A DNA stretch of 64,000 nt from Nocardia sp. BMG51109 (GTDB lineage Bacteria; Actinomycetota; Actinomycetes; Mycobacteriales; Mycobacteriaceae): positions 7,440,001 through 7,504,000 of the forward strand of contig NZ_JAFQ01000004.1 of assembly GCF_000526215.1 (NCBI RefSeq). Reading direction: 5' to 3'. The position numbers and the translations under genes are program-made. Below, one piece after another: positions 25,097 to 34,145 of this stretch; the first letter of the stretch is position 1, and each line of letters starts with the position of its first letter. The notes under the pieces were generated by a model. The model made no database searches and was not told the DNA's origin. It saw only the letters and a list, made by a program, of their open reading frames with translations.

Positions 25097-25665
25097 TCGG
25101 CCTCCGGGCGGATCACGGCGAGATGCTCCACCGGCACCTCGCTCACCGCCGCGAGCCGATGCGGGAACGAGATGAGCAGCGAGTCGCCGGGGCCCACAGG
25201 GTATGTGACGCCGGCCTTCTCTACCTCGAGCTCACCGGCGAGCACGTAGTAGAGCACGTCGCCGTGCACCTGGGACTGGGCATCGCGGACCTCCCCCGGC
25301 CCCAGGACACCGGACACGACACCCAGCTCGTGCCGGAGCACCGGTGCGATCACCGCGATCTCGTGCCCGGTGGCGGGTTGCCGGTACGGGCGGCGTTCCG
25401 CGGCCCGCACCACGTGCGTCCGCTCGGCGGCCGGTTGTTCGACGAGATCGGTGAGTTCCAGGCTCAGGGCGTCGGCGATGCGGAGCAGCACCTCGACGGA
25501 GGGATTGCCGGTGCCGTTCTCGACCTGACTGAGCTGTCCCACGCTGACGTCGGCGCGCTTGGCCAGGCCCTCGAGGCTGAGCATGCCCCGGCGAATCTCC
25601 CGGATGCGACGGCCCAGCTCGCGCAGCTGCTCGGAATCCTGCACCGCCAAGGGTTTCTTGCGCAT
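25093..25665 (-). CDS. XRE-family regulator with cupin domain (first of a pair)
   Basis: A 190-aa protein from ATG 25665 (MRKKPLAVQD); TTG 25692 would add nine residues and is possible, since a GAGGAGG lies very close to the ATG. The HTH is GRRIREIRRGMLSLEGLAKRADVSVGQLSQVENGTGNPS, and the cupin is SQVHGDVLYYVLAGELEVEKAGVTYPVGPGDSLLISFPHR. It overlaps the next XRE-cupin gene by 4 bp, so the two arose by tandem duplication or act as a heteromeric pair. A repeated 19-bp motif upstream is a likely operator. Confidence 0.85.
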   Translation of the reverse strand: MRKKPLAVQDSEQLRELGRRIREIRRGMLSLEGLAKRADVSVGQLSQVENGTGNPSVEVLLRIADALSLELTDLVEQPAAERTHVVRAAERRPYRQPATGHEIAVIAPVLRHELGVVSGVLGPGEVRDAQSQVHGDVLYYVLAGELEVEKAGVTYPVGPGDSLLISFPHRLAAVSEVPVEHLAVIRPEAE

Positions 25666-25710
25666 GGCCTCCTCGATCTCCGAGCCCGACAATCGGTCTC
25701 AGTAGCATAC

Positions 25711-25753
25711 TTCACTCATCGGCAACGAATTTCCTTCACTCGTTGACAACAGA
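25711..25753. promoter_or_regulatory. Repeated operator-like motif upstream of the XRE-cupin pair
   Basis: TTCACTCATCGGCAACGAA (25711-25729) and TTCACTCGTTGACAACAGA (25735-25753) share 13 of 19 bases in direct orientation, 24 bp apart, just before the first XRE-cupin gene. This suits a multi-site operator for those regulators. Confidence 0.4.
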
Positions 25754-25918
25754 GTTCATCGGTGCTGTACTCGACTCGGGCTCGACGGTCACCTCCGTCA
25801 CCGCCGAATCCGGACCACGCTCGGGCGCACAACCGTTGCGTGGCCCGGTAGTTCGCGCAAACGTCAGCGGAGAGGGCACCACTGTCGAGCCGGATGCAGG
25901 AATATTGTCAGCGAGGTC

Positions 25919-26515
25919 GTGGTGTCTGGCATCGGATTCGCCGGCGGGGCCCACGGTCCCCCGCACACACCGCATGCCGCGGACGAACCCGCGGCGCGCA
26001 CCGCCCCGGGCACTGCCCGGCACCCGGAAGAATTTGTCCTGCAAGTGCTCTCGGCCGCCGGGCCCAAGGACGCCTCCCCTACTTGCGAGGCCGCACCCCA
26101 GGACCGCTCACGATGGACCGCCGAACTGACCGGAAGCGTGGGGGCCCTGCTGTCGGTGATCGGTTCCGGCGTAGCCGAACTCGTAGACAGCGCCGGCGAC
26201 GACCCGGAACTGCGCGCCCGGCTCGTACGCTTGCAGCGTCACACCGAAAGCGCCTCGGGCGCACTGCGCGCCGCGGTGCAGCACGGCCACGGCCCGGAGG
26301 GTTCGCTCACCCGCGGCACGGATATCGTCACGCCGCGCGAGTACGACGTGCTGCGCCTGGTCGCCGAGGGCCACACGAATGCGGAAATCGGTGCGCGCCT
26401 GGGGCTGTCGAACAACACCGTCAAGTCGTACCTGGGTCAGGTCCGGCAGAAGCTCCAGGCGAGAAACCGCGCACAACTGGTCACCATCGCGCGACAACGC
26501 GGCCTACTCGGCTGA
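25919..26515 (+). CDS. LuxR-type (NarL-like) HTH regulator without a receiver domain
   Basis: A 198-aa protein with the C-terminal GerE/LuxR HTH LTRGTDIVTPREYDVLRLVAEGHTNAEIGARLGLSNNTVKSYLGQVRQKLQARNRAQ (about 140-195). The N-terminal 130 residues lack the aspartates of a response-regulator receiver and are mainly helical (SRWTAELTGSVGALLSVIGSGVAELVDSAG). The start is probably GTG 25919 or 25922. It is convergent with a small kinase-dimerisation-like gene at 26835. How it senses its signal is unknown. The 320 bases after it hold no gene that I can support. Confidence 0.82.
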   Translation: MVSGIGFAGGAHGPPHTPHAADEPAARTAPGTARHPEEFVLQVLSAAGPKDASPTCEAAPQDRSRWTAELTGSVGALLSVIGSGVAELVDSAGDDPELRARLVRLQRHTESASGALRAAVQHGHGPEGSLTRGTDIVTPREYDVLRLVAEGHTNAEIGARLGLSNNTVKSYLGQVRQKLQARNRAQLVTIARQRGLLG

Positions 26516-26834
26516 TCGGCCCGCCGCGGGCGCGATAGCCGGTTCTGCCGAGACGGGTGCTGTGGCCGGTTCCGCCGAGCGGTATCGCAGGGGCACCCCG
26601 GTCGTCTCGAATGCCACGCTGCGCCACTCGTGGCGTCCGGTTCGGTCGCGGTGCCGCCGAAGGGCTTTCGAAGCGTGCACTGCGGGACCGGTACGCGTGC
26701 ACGCGGAGTCGATCCGGAACGCTCGCACCCCGGTACGGTATGGCGAGTGGATGCCGCACTCGGGAGCCACCAGGGCGGCATCCACCCCGCCGGATGACGT
26801 CTCTTGGCCGGTGCTCTCCCGTCCGGCGTGCGGG

Positions 26835-27176
26835 TCACCGGCGAGACGGCGACCGGCCGCGCCGTTCATCGTCGCGTGCCGCACTCGTCGGCAACCCGCC
26901 GTGGGCGTTGAGCAGCAGCATGGCGAGCCCGGCCTCGCGGACCAGCCGGTCGATGTCGTCGACGGTTTGTGACACCGCGGTCCCGGCGTCGGCCCGGGGT
27001 GTCTCCCGGTCCTCTGGTGACGCACGGAGGTGGTGCAACTGCAGCCCGACATGGAACGCACTGCGTACCAGGCGGTCACCGGCGTCGGTGAGCGCACCGA
27101 TGACGGCAGGGGGCAATCGAACGCAGTCGCAGGCCCGATCGGGTTCGAGCGTGCCGTAATGACCGATATCTGCCAT
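26835..27176 (-). CDS. Small protein resembling a histidine-kinase dimerisation helix pair
   Basis: A 113-aa protein starting at ATG 27176 with GGAG upstream. Its core DAGDRLVRSAFHVGLQLHHL...VSQTVDDIDRLVREAGLAMLLLN resembles the HisKA_3 helices of DevS/NarX-type kinases (phosphoacceptor helix followed by an I--TI--LR-type helix). The phosphoacceptor His appears to be Gly and there is no ATPase domain. It may be a dimerisation-only partner or a remnant. The surrounding gaps (26516-26834 and 27177-27506) show no genes. Confidence 0.45.
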   Translation of the reverse strand: MADIGHYGTLEPDRACDCVRLPPAVIGALTDAGDRLVRSAFHVGLQLHHLRASPEDRETPRADAGTAVSQTVDDIDRLVREAGLAMLLLNAHGGLPTSAARDDERRGRSPSRR

Positions 27177-27506
27177 GACCTACTCCGAGAGGCCAAGCGG
27201 TTATCACCGTGGGAGCCGCCAGGTTGTCTGTGCACGAATGCGACTCATTCTATGCCGACGGTCGCCCGGTACCGCTGCCGAAGAGAGAGTGCTTGACAAG
27301 GTTTCGCACGCCGCCTCCGGTGCGGTCACAGCTGAGCCGGCCGACGTGTCGCACCCGGAGCCGGACCCCGCCCGGCCTCATCGCGATATCGGATGTGATT
27401 GCGCCCCTGGCTTATTCGCCGCCTACCCCACCGCTCCGGAACCTCGCGGCGCGCCCGGCGGCCGCGCCGCGCAGGCCCGACGGCGCGCTGACCTAGCATC
27501 GAAGAC

Positions 27507-28178
27507 GTGGCACCTCCAGACGATCCCTCGGGACCGACCACCGGGAATTCCCCCCGGCCGCAGTCGGAATCCGGTGCTCCCCCTCGCCGGTCGACGAAGG
27601 CCGAGGCCCAGCGCCGCGGCCGCTCGCCGCGCCTGTCCTACGACGACTGGGTCGACGGCGCCCTCGCCCTGCTCGCCCGCGAGGGCGTCTCGGCGATCAA
27701 GATCCCCCGGCTGTGCACCGAACTGGGCGTCACGAAGGGCAGCTTCTACTGGCACTTCGACGATCTGCAGCAGCTGATGGAGGCGATGGCCGACCGGTGG
27801 AGCGCGGTGCAGAGCGATGCCGTGCGCGCGCTCGGCGCCATCGATTCCATCCCCGTCGAGCAGCGCATAGAGAACATGGCCTCGCTGCTGGTCGACCAGA
27901 GCACCTGGATCGTCGAGGCCACGGTCCGCGAATGGGCCCGCCACGACCCGAAGGTGGCGGGCGCGGTGCAGGCGCTCGAGCGCAAGGTGTTCGACATCGT
28001 CGAGCAGACGATGCTGGAACTCGGATTCGACGACGGGCAGGCGCGGGTGCGCGCGGGTGCGATGGTCTACCTGGGCATCGGCCTGATCCACGGCCGCGAC
28101 AGCATGCCCATCCCCACGGCCGAGGAGGCCCAGGCCGTCATCGACCTGCTCACGACGCCGGCCCGGACCGCGAAGTAG
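27507..28178 (+). CDS. TetR/AcrR-family regulator
   Basis: A 223-aa repressor with HTH DDWVDGALALLAREGVSAIKIPRLCTELGVTKGSFYWHFDDLQQLMEAMADRW (about 45-98) and a helical ligand domain. The N-terminal 40 residues are Pro/Ser rich and probably disordered, and the true start may be later than GTG 27507. It lies in tandem with, and about 200 bp before, a zinc alcohol dehydrogenase gene, which it may control. Confidence 0.88.
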   Translation: MAPPDDPSGPTTGNSPRPQSESGAPPRRSTKAEAQRRGRSPRLSYDDWVDGALALLAREGVSAIKIPRLCTELGVTKGSFYWHFDDLQQLMEAMADRWSAVQSDAVRALGAIDSIPVEQRIENMASLLVDQSTWIVEATVREWARHDPKVAGAVQALERKVFDIVEQTMLELGFDDGQARVRAGAMVYLGIGLIHGRDSMPIPTAEEAQAVIDLLTTPARTAK

Positions 28179-28374
28179 CCGACGCCGCCTTACCGACCGT
28201 ATTTTCGCAGTTCACGGCTCGTTGCCGGTTGGTAACGAGGTAGAGTCTCGAACACCGGCCATGCCGGACCGCTCGTCGGCGGATCGCGCCGTAGTGCTGG
28301 TCCCCCGCGATCCACGGGTGCCGACGGCCCGGCCCGCCCGGCCTGATCGAGAACTCTACGACGGAGGTATCGCG

Positions 28375-29418
28375 ATGAAGGCCCTGCAGTATCGAACCAT
28401 CGGCGCCGCACCGGAATTGGTCACCGTGCCCGATCCGGAGCCGGGCCCCGGCCAGGTGTTGTTGAAGGTGTCGGCCGCGGGCGTATGCCATTCCGATATC
28501 GCGGTGATGTCCTGGCCCGCAGACGGATTCCCGTACCGGTTGCCGTTGACGCTCGGGCACGAGGGCGCCGGGACCGTCGCCGCCCTCGGCGACGGGGTCA
28601 CGGGCCTCTCGGTGGGCGATGCGGTCGCCGTCTACGGCCCCTGGGGCTGCGGCATGTGCCGGCCGTGCGCGGAAGGTAAGGAGAACTACTGCCTGCGCGC
28701 CACCGAACTGGGCATCTTCCCACCGGGATTGGGCGCTCCCGGCGCCATCGCCGAGTACATGCTCGTGGACGATTCCCAGCACCTGGAGCCGCTCGACGGC
28801 CTCGACCCGGTGCGGACGGTTCCGCTGACCGACGCCGGCCTGACCCCGTACCACGCGGTCAAGCGGTCGCTGCCGAAGCTGGTGCCGGGTTCGACCGCCG
28901 TGGTCATCGGCGCGGGCGGGCTGGGCCACGTGGCCGTTCAGCTGCTGCGCGCGGTGAGCCCCGCCCGGGTGATCGCGATGGATGTCGCCGACGACAAGCT
29001 CGAGCTCGCACGCACCGTCGGCGCCCACGAGGCGGTGCTCTCCGACGAGCACGCCGCCGCCCGGGTGCGCGATCTGACCGGCGGCCGCGGCGCCACCGCG
29101 GTCTTCGATTTCGTCGGCGCCCCCGCGACCACCACCACCGCGGCCGGTTGTGTCGCGATGGAGGGCGACGTGACGATCGTCGGCATCGCCGGCGGTTCCC
29201 TGCCGGTCGGCCTGGGCACGGTTCCCTTCGAGGTCACGGTGACGGCGCCGTACTGGGGCAGCCGCGGCGAACTGCGCGAGGTCCTCGACCTCGCCCGCGC
29301 GGGCGCCGTCGAGGTGCACGTCGAGACCTTCGCCATGGACGAGGCGCCCCTCGCCTACGAGCGGCTGCACGCGGGAAAGATCAACGGTCGCGCGATGATC
29401 CTGCCCAACGCGAGCTGA
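28375..29418 (+). CDS. Zinc-dependent, NAD(P)-dependent alcohol dehydrogenase
   Basis: A 347-aa medium-chain dehydrogenase starting at ATG 28375, eight bases after GGAGGT. The catalytic zinc ligands are the Cys of GVCHSDIAV and the His of LGHEGAGTV. The structural zinc cysteines are in CGMCRPCAEGKENYC. The Rossmann nucleotide site is VIGAGGLGHVAVQLL, with an Asp (MDVADDK) suggesting NAD. It oxidises alcohols or reduces aldehydes; the exact substrate is unknown. The TetR gene upstream is the probable regulator. Confidence 0.93.
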   Translation: MKALQYRTIGAAPELVTVPDPEPGPGQVLLKVSAAGVCHSDIAVMSWPADGFPYRLPLTLGHEGAGTVAALGDGVTGLSVGDAVAVYGPWGCGMCRPCAEGKENYCLRATELGIFPPGLGAPGAIAEYMLVDDSQHLEPLDGLDPVRTVPLTDAGLTPYHAVKRSLPKLVPGSTAVVIGAGGLGHVAVQLLRAVSPARVIAMDVADDKLELARTVGAHEAVLSDEHAAARVRDLTGGRGATAVFDFVGAPATTTTAAGCVAMEGDVTIVGIAGGSLPVGLGTVPFEVTVTAPYWGSRGELREVLDLARAGAVEVHVETFAMDEAPLAYERLHAGKINGRAMILPNAS

Positions 29419-29531
29419 CGCGGCGGCGCCGTCCGTGCATCCCGGCCGAAACCACGCCCAGGACGACGGGCGAAAGTCGGCGCGCCGGGATCACGAGAGA
29501 AGGCCGGCGCGCCGAGATGACCGGGCGGCTC

Positions 29532-30116
29532 TCACGCCGGTTCACCGGCCACGCGCCGGAGTTCCGAGACGGCCTCGGCCAGATACTCCGGCAGGGGCCG
29601 GGTACCGGAATCGCCGATCCAGCGCTCGAAGCCGACGCGGAACACCGCCATCCCGGCGTCGGCCGCCAGGCTCGCCGCGGGTTCCGCCACGCCGCGCTCG
29701 CGCAGCGCACGGCCGACCGCCCCGGACAGCGACGCCATCTTGATCGACTCACGTTCCCGGAGGTCGGGATGAGCATCGATGATCGCCTGGCGCAACCGCG
29801 CGGGCCCGCGGCGCTCCTCGTCGAATACTGTCGCCGCGACGTGATCGAGCGCAGCGCCGACCGCCGCCAGCGGCGGAACCGACATCGGCACGGCCGCAAC
29901 CTGTTTCACCAGCATGTCCTCCAGCAGGGCCGCACCACCGAACAGCACCTCGCGCTTGTCGGCGAAGTGCCGGAAGAAGGTGCGCTCCGTGAGCCCGGCG
30001 CGCCGGGCTATCTCCGCGACCGTGGTCGCCTCGAACCCACGTTCGCCGTACAGCTCCATGGCGGCCCGCTCCAGACGGCCGCGGGCATTGGGCTCCCACC
30101 GACTCACGCCCCACAT
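29532..30116 (-). CDS. TetR-family repressor, divergent from an SDR gene
   Basis: A 194-aa regulator with HTH LERAAMELYGERGFEATTVAEIARRAGLTERTFFRHFADKREVLF (about 15-60) and a helical C-terminal domain. It lies back to back with the epimerase-like gene at 30230, and two palindromic sites fill the 113-bp gap between them. This is the usual self- and neighbour-regulation layout of the family. The ligand is unknown. Confidence 0.9.
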   Translation of the reverse strand: MWGVSRWEPNARGRLERAAMELYGERGFEATTVAEIARRAGLTERTFFRHFADKREVLFGGAALLEDMLVKQVAAVPMSVPPLAAVGAALDHVAATVFDEERRGPARLRQAIIDAHPDLRERESIKMASLSGAVGRALRERGVAEPAASLAADAGMAVFRVGFERWIGDSGTRPLPEYLAEAVSELRRVAGEPA

Positions 30117-30126
30117 CCTACGCTGA

Positions 30127-30171
30127 TGACAGCGACTGACATGAAGCGTAGGCTGATGTCAGCGACTGACA
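30127..30171. promoter_or_regulatory. Two TetR operator sites
   Basis: TGTCAGCGACTGACA (30157-30171) is a perfect palindrome with 6-bp arms. TGACAGCGACTGACA (30127-30141) is a copy with one mismatch. They lie 30 bp apart between the divergent tetR and SDR genes. Confidence 0.7.
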
Positions 30172-30229
30172 ACGTTGCTCTCGCGGACACCGTGCCGCGA
30201 GAAATACCCCACGCGGAAAGGTCTCTCCC

Positions 30230-31138
30230 ATGCGCGTATTCGTCACCGGAGCGTCCGGGCACGTCGGTTCGGCGCTGGTCCCCGAGCTGCGCAAGGCCGG
30301 GCACGAGGTCGTCGGCCTGGCTCGCTCGCAGAAGTCCGCCGACGCGCTGGCCGCCGCGGACGCCGAGGTCTGGCGCGGCGACCTGGACGATCTCGACAAC
30401 CTGGCGAAGGCGGCGGAATCCGCCGACGGCGTGATCCATCTGGCCTTCAAGCACGAGAGCATGCAGTCGGGCGACTTCGCCGGCGCGGCCGACACCGACC
30501 TGCGCGTCGCCGAAACGTTCGGGGACGCGCTCGCGGGCACCGGCAAACCGCTGGTGATCACGTGCGGAACGGGAATACTGGCCGGCCTCGGCCGGACCGG
30601 AACCGAGGACGACGCCCTGGAGAGCGGTCCCCGCATCGACGCCGAGAACGCGGTCGTCGGTTTCGCCGACCGCGATATCCGGTCCAGCGTGGTCCGGCTG
30701 CCGCCGACGGTGCACAGCTCCCTGGATCACCACGGGTTCGTCCCGATCCTCATCGGCGTCGCGCGGCAGAAGGGCGTCTCCGGATATGTCGGCGACGGCG
30801 CCAACCGCTGGCCCGCGGTGCACACCCTCGACGCGGCGCACCTCTACCGGCTGGCCCTGGAATCCGCGCCCGCCGGGTCCCGGCTGCACGCGGTCGGTGA
30901 CGAGGGCGTGCCGCTGCGGGAGATCGCCGAGACCATCGGCCGTCACCTGGGCGTGCCCGTGGCGAGCATCCCGGCCGATTCCGCCGCCGAGCACTTCGGC
31001 TTCCTCGGCCCGATGGTCATGATCGACAACCCGGCCGCCAGCGCGCGAACCACGGAGCTGCTGGGCTGGAAGCCGACGCACCCCGGCCTGATCGCCGACC
31101 TCGACGAGGGCCACTACTTCCGTCCCGCCACATCCTGA
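30230..31138 (+). CDS. Extended SDR (NAD-dependent epimerase/dehydratase-like)
   Basis: A 302-aa Rossmann-fold protein with MRVFVTGASGHVGSALVPELRKAGHEVVGLAR at the N-terminus (TGASGHVG nucleotide loop), the acidic WRGDLDD strand end, and VIHLAFKH. The classic YxxxK pair is not evident, so it belongs to the atypical NmrA/epimerase-like group whose members may be reductases or redox sensors. The ribosome site is GGAAAGG. It is controlled, by inference, by the divergent TetR protein. Confidence 0.88.
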   Translation: MRVFVTGASGHVGSALVPELRKAGHEVVGLARSQKSADALAAADAEVWRGDLDDLDNLAKAAESADGVIHLAFKHESMQSGDFAGAADTDLRVAETFGDALAGTGKPLVITCGTGILAGLGRTGTEDDALESGPRIDAENAVVGFADRDIRSSVVRLPPTVHSSLDHHGFVPILIGVARQKGVSGYVGDGANRWPAVHTLDAAHLYRLALESAPAGSRLHAVGDEGVPLREIAETIGRHLGVPVASIPADSAAEHFGFLGPMVMIDNPAASARTTELLGWKPTHPGLIADLDEGHYFRPATS

Positions 31139-31298
31139 CCGCCCGTCGGCCGAGCCGGTGTCGGCTCAGTGTCCTTCTGCCGGAACGGCATTCGGATCTC
31201 GAGTACCTGCCCCGCATGGGTCGTGCGACCGGGCCGCCGGCGAATCACGCGATATTCCGTCGCGGTTCGGCTAATTTTCGGTTTCCGTCATCTCGGCA

Positions 31299-31332
31299 CG
31301 AGGCCGCCCATCCCTCGGGATGGACGGCCTCG
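31299..31332 (-). terminator. Hairpin terminator of the SapA-like gene
   Basis: CGAGGCCGCCCATCC (31299-31313) pairs with GGATGGACGGCCTCG (31318-31332) with one mismatch and a 4-base loop. It lies 14 bases after the stop of the minus-strand secreted-protein gene. Confidence 0.75.
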
Positions 31333-31345
31333 TCCGGACTGCTCG

Positions 31346-31765
31346 TCAGGATCCGCAGTGCGTCGGCTCGTTGGCCGTCCACTGGTTCTCGGCGCTACCG
31401 ATGTAACCGCCCCAGTCGACACACTGGCCCTTCGCGGAGACGAACACCGGGCCCGCGTATTCCTGGAACTCCCCCTCGTTCTCGTACTTCTGGTTCCCGC
31501 TGCCGTCGAACACCCGCACGCCGGCGCCCATCTTCGTCGGGTCGCCGGCCTTGTCCCGCACGGTGACCACGCAGTTCTGGTCACCGTTGTAGGTGAGGAA
31601 GATGGTTCCGCCTTTCAGCTCGTGCGAGTCGATCACGTCGTATCCCGCACCGCACTGACCGCCGTAGCCCGCCGCGGATGCGGTGGCCGGGAAGATCGCA
31701 GCCCCAGCGGCGGCGATCCCCAGCGCACCCATGCACGCGACAACCGTCTTCTTCGCCTTGCCCAT
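31346..31765 (-). CDS. Secreted SapA-like (spore-associated protein A) protein
   Basis: A 139-aa exported protein starting at ATG 31765 (MGKAKKTVVACMGALGIAAAGAAIFPATASAAGYGG), a classical signal peptide with an AxA cleavage site after about residue 31; GGAGA lies eight bases upstream. The mature part matches the SapA pattern of actinomycetes: QCGAGYDVIDSHELKGGTIFLTYNG...CVVTVRDKAG, YAGPVFVSAKGQCVDWGG. Four cysteines probably form disulfides outside the cell. SapA was found on Streptomyces spores; in non-sporulating relatives its role is unknown. A strong hairpin follows the gene. Confidence 0.85.
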   Translation of the reverse strand: MGKAKKTVVACMGALGIAAAGAAIFPATASAAGYGGQCGAGYDVIDSHELKGGTIFLTYNGDQNCVVTVRDKAGDPTKMGAGVRVFDGSGNQKYENEGEFQEYAGPVFVSAKGQCVDWGGYIGSAENQWTANEPTHCGS

Positions 31766-31900
31766 ACAGAAGTCTCCTTTTTCTGTTTTCCTTGCGCGAG
31801 CTTTGTACCATTCATCACACATGTCGTGTCACGGTGCCATCCGAGGGGAGCACACGGCCGGCAATGCCGAGAAGAGGACACCCAGTACATTCCGCCGCCC

Positions 31901-33064
31901 TCAGAACCGCTCGTCCACCTTGTTTCTGGAGATCAGCTGTGCCGCAATGACATTGCGCTGGATCTCGTTGGTCCCCTCGCCGAGGATCATCAGCGGTGCG
32001 TCGCGGAAGTAGCGCTCGACGTCGTATTCCTTGGAGTATCCGTAACCGCCGTGCACCCGCATCGCGTCCAGCGCGACCTCCATGGCCGCCTCGGAGGCGA
32101 ACAGTTTCGCCATGCCGGCCTCCATATCCGCCCGCGCCCCCTGGTCGATGCGGTCGGCGGCGTCGGCGGTCAGCAGCCGGGCCGCCTGCACCTTGGTGAC
32201 CATATTCGCCAGGTGCGTTCCCACCGCCTGATGCTGCCAGATCGGCTTGCCGAACGACTCCCGCTGCTGGGCATAGACGATCGCGTCGGCAAGCGCCGCC
32301 TGCGCCACCCCGACCGCCCGGGCCGCCACCTGGACGCGCCCCACCTCGAGACCGCGCATCATCTGGTTCCACCCGGAACCCGCGACGCCGCCGAGGATCG
32401 CCGCCGCCGGTACCCGCATATCGTCGAACACCAGCTCGCATGCCTCCACACCCCGGTAGCCGAGCTTCGGCAGCTTCTTCGACACGACGAAGCCCGCACC
32501 GGGCTCGACGAGCAGCACACTCATCCCCCGATGCGCCGGCCGGACATCGCGGTCGGTCACACACAGCAGCCCGACCAGACCCGAATGCGCCGCATTCGAG
32601 ATCCAGGTCTTGCTGCCGTTGATCACCAGCTCGCCGCCCTCCGCCCGGGCCGCGGTGCGCATGCCCTGAAGATCGCTGCCGCCACCGGGTTCGGTCAACG
32701 CCATCGTCGCCCGGATCTCGCCGGTCGCCATCCTCGGCAGATACGCCGCCCGCTGCTCGTCGGTCCCGAAGGTCCGCAACAGGTAGGAGATCACCGAATG
32801 CCCGCCGATCGCCCCGGCCAGGCTCATCCACCCGCGCGCCAGCTCCTCGGTGACCCGGGCGAAACATCCGGTGCTCACCTCGACACCGCCGTACTCCGCC
32901 GGAACCAGCAGGCCGAAACAGCCCAGCCGCTTCATCTCGTCGATCAGCTCGCCGGGATAGATGTCGTCGGGCTCGAACTCCCGCACCCGGGGCCGGACCT
33001 TCTCGTCCACGAATGTGCCGACCAGGTCCACGATCTCCTGCTCATCGGCGGAAAGGGTGCTCAT
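31901..33064 (-). CDS. Acyl-CoA dehydrogenase
   Basis: A 387-aa FAD enzyme of the acyl-CoA dehydrogenase family that introduces an alpha-beta double bond into acyl-CoAs. It shows MALTEPGGGSDLQGMRT (flavin/substrate segment), NGSKTWISNAAHSG, QAALADAIVYAQQRESFGKPIWQHQAV and the C-terminal YGYSKEYDVERYFRDAPLMILGEGTNEIQRNVI, which holds the usual catalytic Glu region. No electron-transfer flavoprotein or CoA ligase is adjacent, so chain specificity cannot be judged. Confidence 0.95.
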   Translation of the reverse strand: MSTLSADEQEIVDLVGTFVDEKVRPRVREFEPDDIYPGELIDEMKRLGCFGLLVPAEYGGVEVSTGCFARVTEELARGWMSLAGAIGGHSVISYLLRTFGTDEQRAAYLPRMATGEIRATMALTEPGGGSDLQGMRTAARAEGGELVINGSKTWISNAAHSGLVGLLCVTDRDVRPAHRGMSVLLVEPGAGFVVSKKLPKLGYRGVEACELVFDDMRVPAAAILGGVAGSGWNQMMRGLEVGRVQVAARAVGVAQAALADAIVYAQQRESFGKPIWQHQAVGTHLANMVTKVQAARLLTADAADRIDQGARADMEAGMAKLFASEAAMEVALDAMRVHGGYGYSKEYDVERYFRDAPLMILGEGTNEIQRNVIAAQLISRNKVDERF

Positions 33065-33289
33065 CGTCCTCCTCCGTGCTCATCGACCGGGCCGTCCATG
33101 ATCCGGGGCGGCTTCTCCGCCCCGGCCGGAAGCGCCCGTGCCATCAACAGTATCGATGACGGGCGACACCGCAGATCCCGACGGGCCGCGCCGGCGAGGT
33201 GAGCGAGACCGCCTCGGCGGCACTGTTTCTCGCCTCGGACCTGTCGGCCTGCACGACCGGCACCGTACCGGAGGGGACCGGCGGCAGGC

Positions 33290-33976
33290 TCACGTAGGGC
33301 GTGCCGCCGCTGTCGGCGGATCCCAGATCCCCTCGGCGGCGTAGCGGCGCAGCAGCGCGGTCGGTTCCGCCAGATCCCACCCGCGCGCCGCCACCCAGGC
33401 GTCGTCGTAGTAGGTGTCGGCGTAGGGCGTGCCCGAGTCGCCCTGCACGATGACCACGACGCCGGGCTGCCGGTTCTCGCGCAGGCGGGCGACGAGGTGA
33501 AACGCGCCGAACAGGCAGGCTCCGGTCGACGGCCCGGCCGTGCGCCCGGTGATGTCGCGCAGGTGGCGCATGGCGGCGACGCTGTGCGCATCGCGGACCG
33601 GAATCACGAGGTCGACCGCCTCCGGATCGAATGCGGGCTCGAGGCGTGGACGGCCGATTCCGCGCGGGACCACGGCGGTGAACGGCAATCCCAGCAACCG
33701 TGCGAAATACGCCTCGGCGACGGCGAGATTGCCGCTGGTGGCCTCGACCAGCGGCGTCCCGTCCGCGACGTCGCCGCGCCGGATCGCGTCGACGAGCAGG
33801 CTGCGCGCCGGACCGTATTTGAGACTGCCTGTCGGACGCGCGGATTCGTCCTTCACGAACAGTTCGACCGTCGAATCGCCGGGCAGCGGGTACTGCCGCA
33901 GTGGCGTCGGCGTATCGGTGTCACGGGTCGCCGCGAGCGTCGCCGATGCCGCGGCCGCCCAGTTGTCCGGAGCCAC
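33290..33976 (-). pseudogene. Internally deleted PLP-dependent cysteine desulfhydrase-like protein
   Basis: A 228-aa frame from GTG 33976 that begins and ends like a Cds1-type PLP enzyme. The N-terminal part (FVKDESARPTGSLKYGPARSL, VEATSGNLAVAEAYFARLLGLPFTAVVP) keeps the PLP lysine. The C-terminal part (GIGRPRLEPAFDP, GPSTGACLFGAFHLVARLRE, GDSGTPYADTYYDDAWV) fits the end of the family. The middle, roughly 120-140 residues that hold the glycine-rich phosphate cradle in relatives of about 350 aa, is missing without loss of frame. Loss of activity is likely. The 225-bp gap to the acyl-CoA dehydrogenase gene shows nothing. Confidence 0.6.
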
Positions 33977-34145
33977 TGGCCGCCCTTTCGCTGCCCGTCC
34001 GTTACGTCGAGAGTGCGCAATCCCTCAGGCATCGTGGCATACGCGCCGTCCTCGGCCCGAGGCACGTCACCTTCCGACACTCAGGACCGGTCATTCCGGT
34101 CGGGCACACGCCGGAACGGCGGGAGGAGGTGCGCGGACACCGGTC

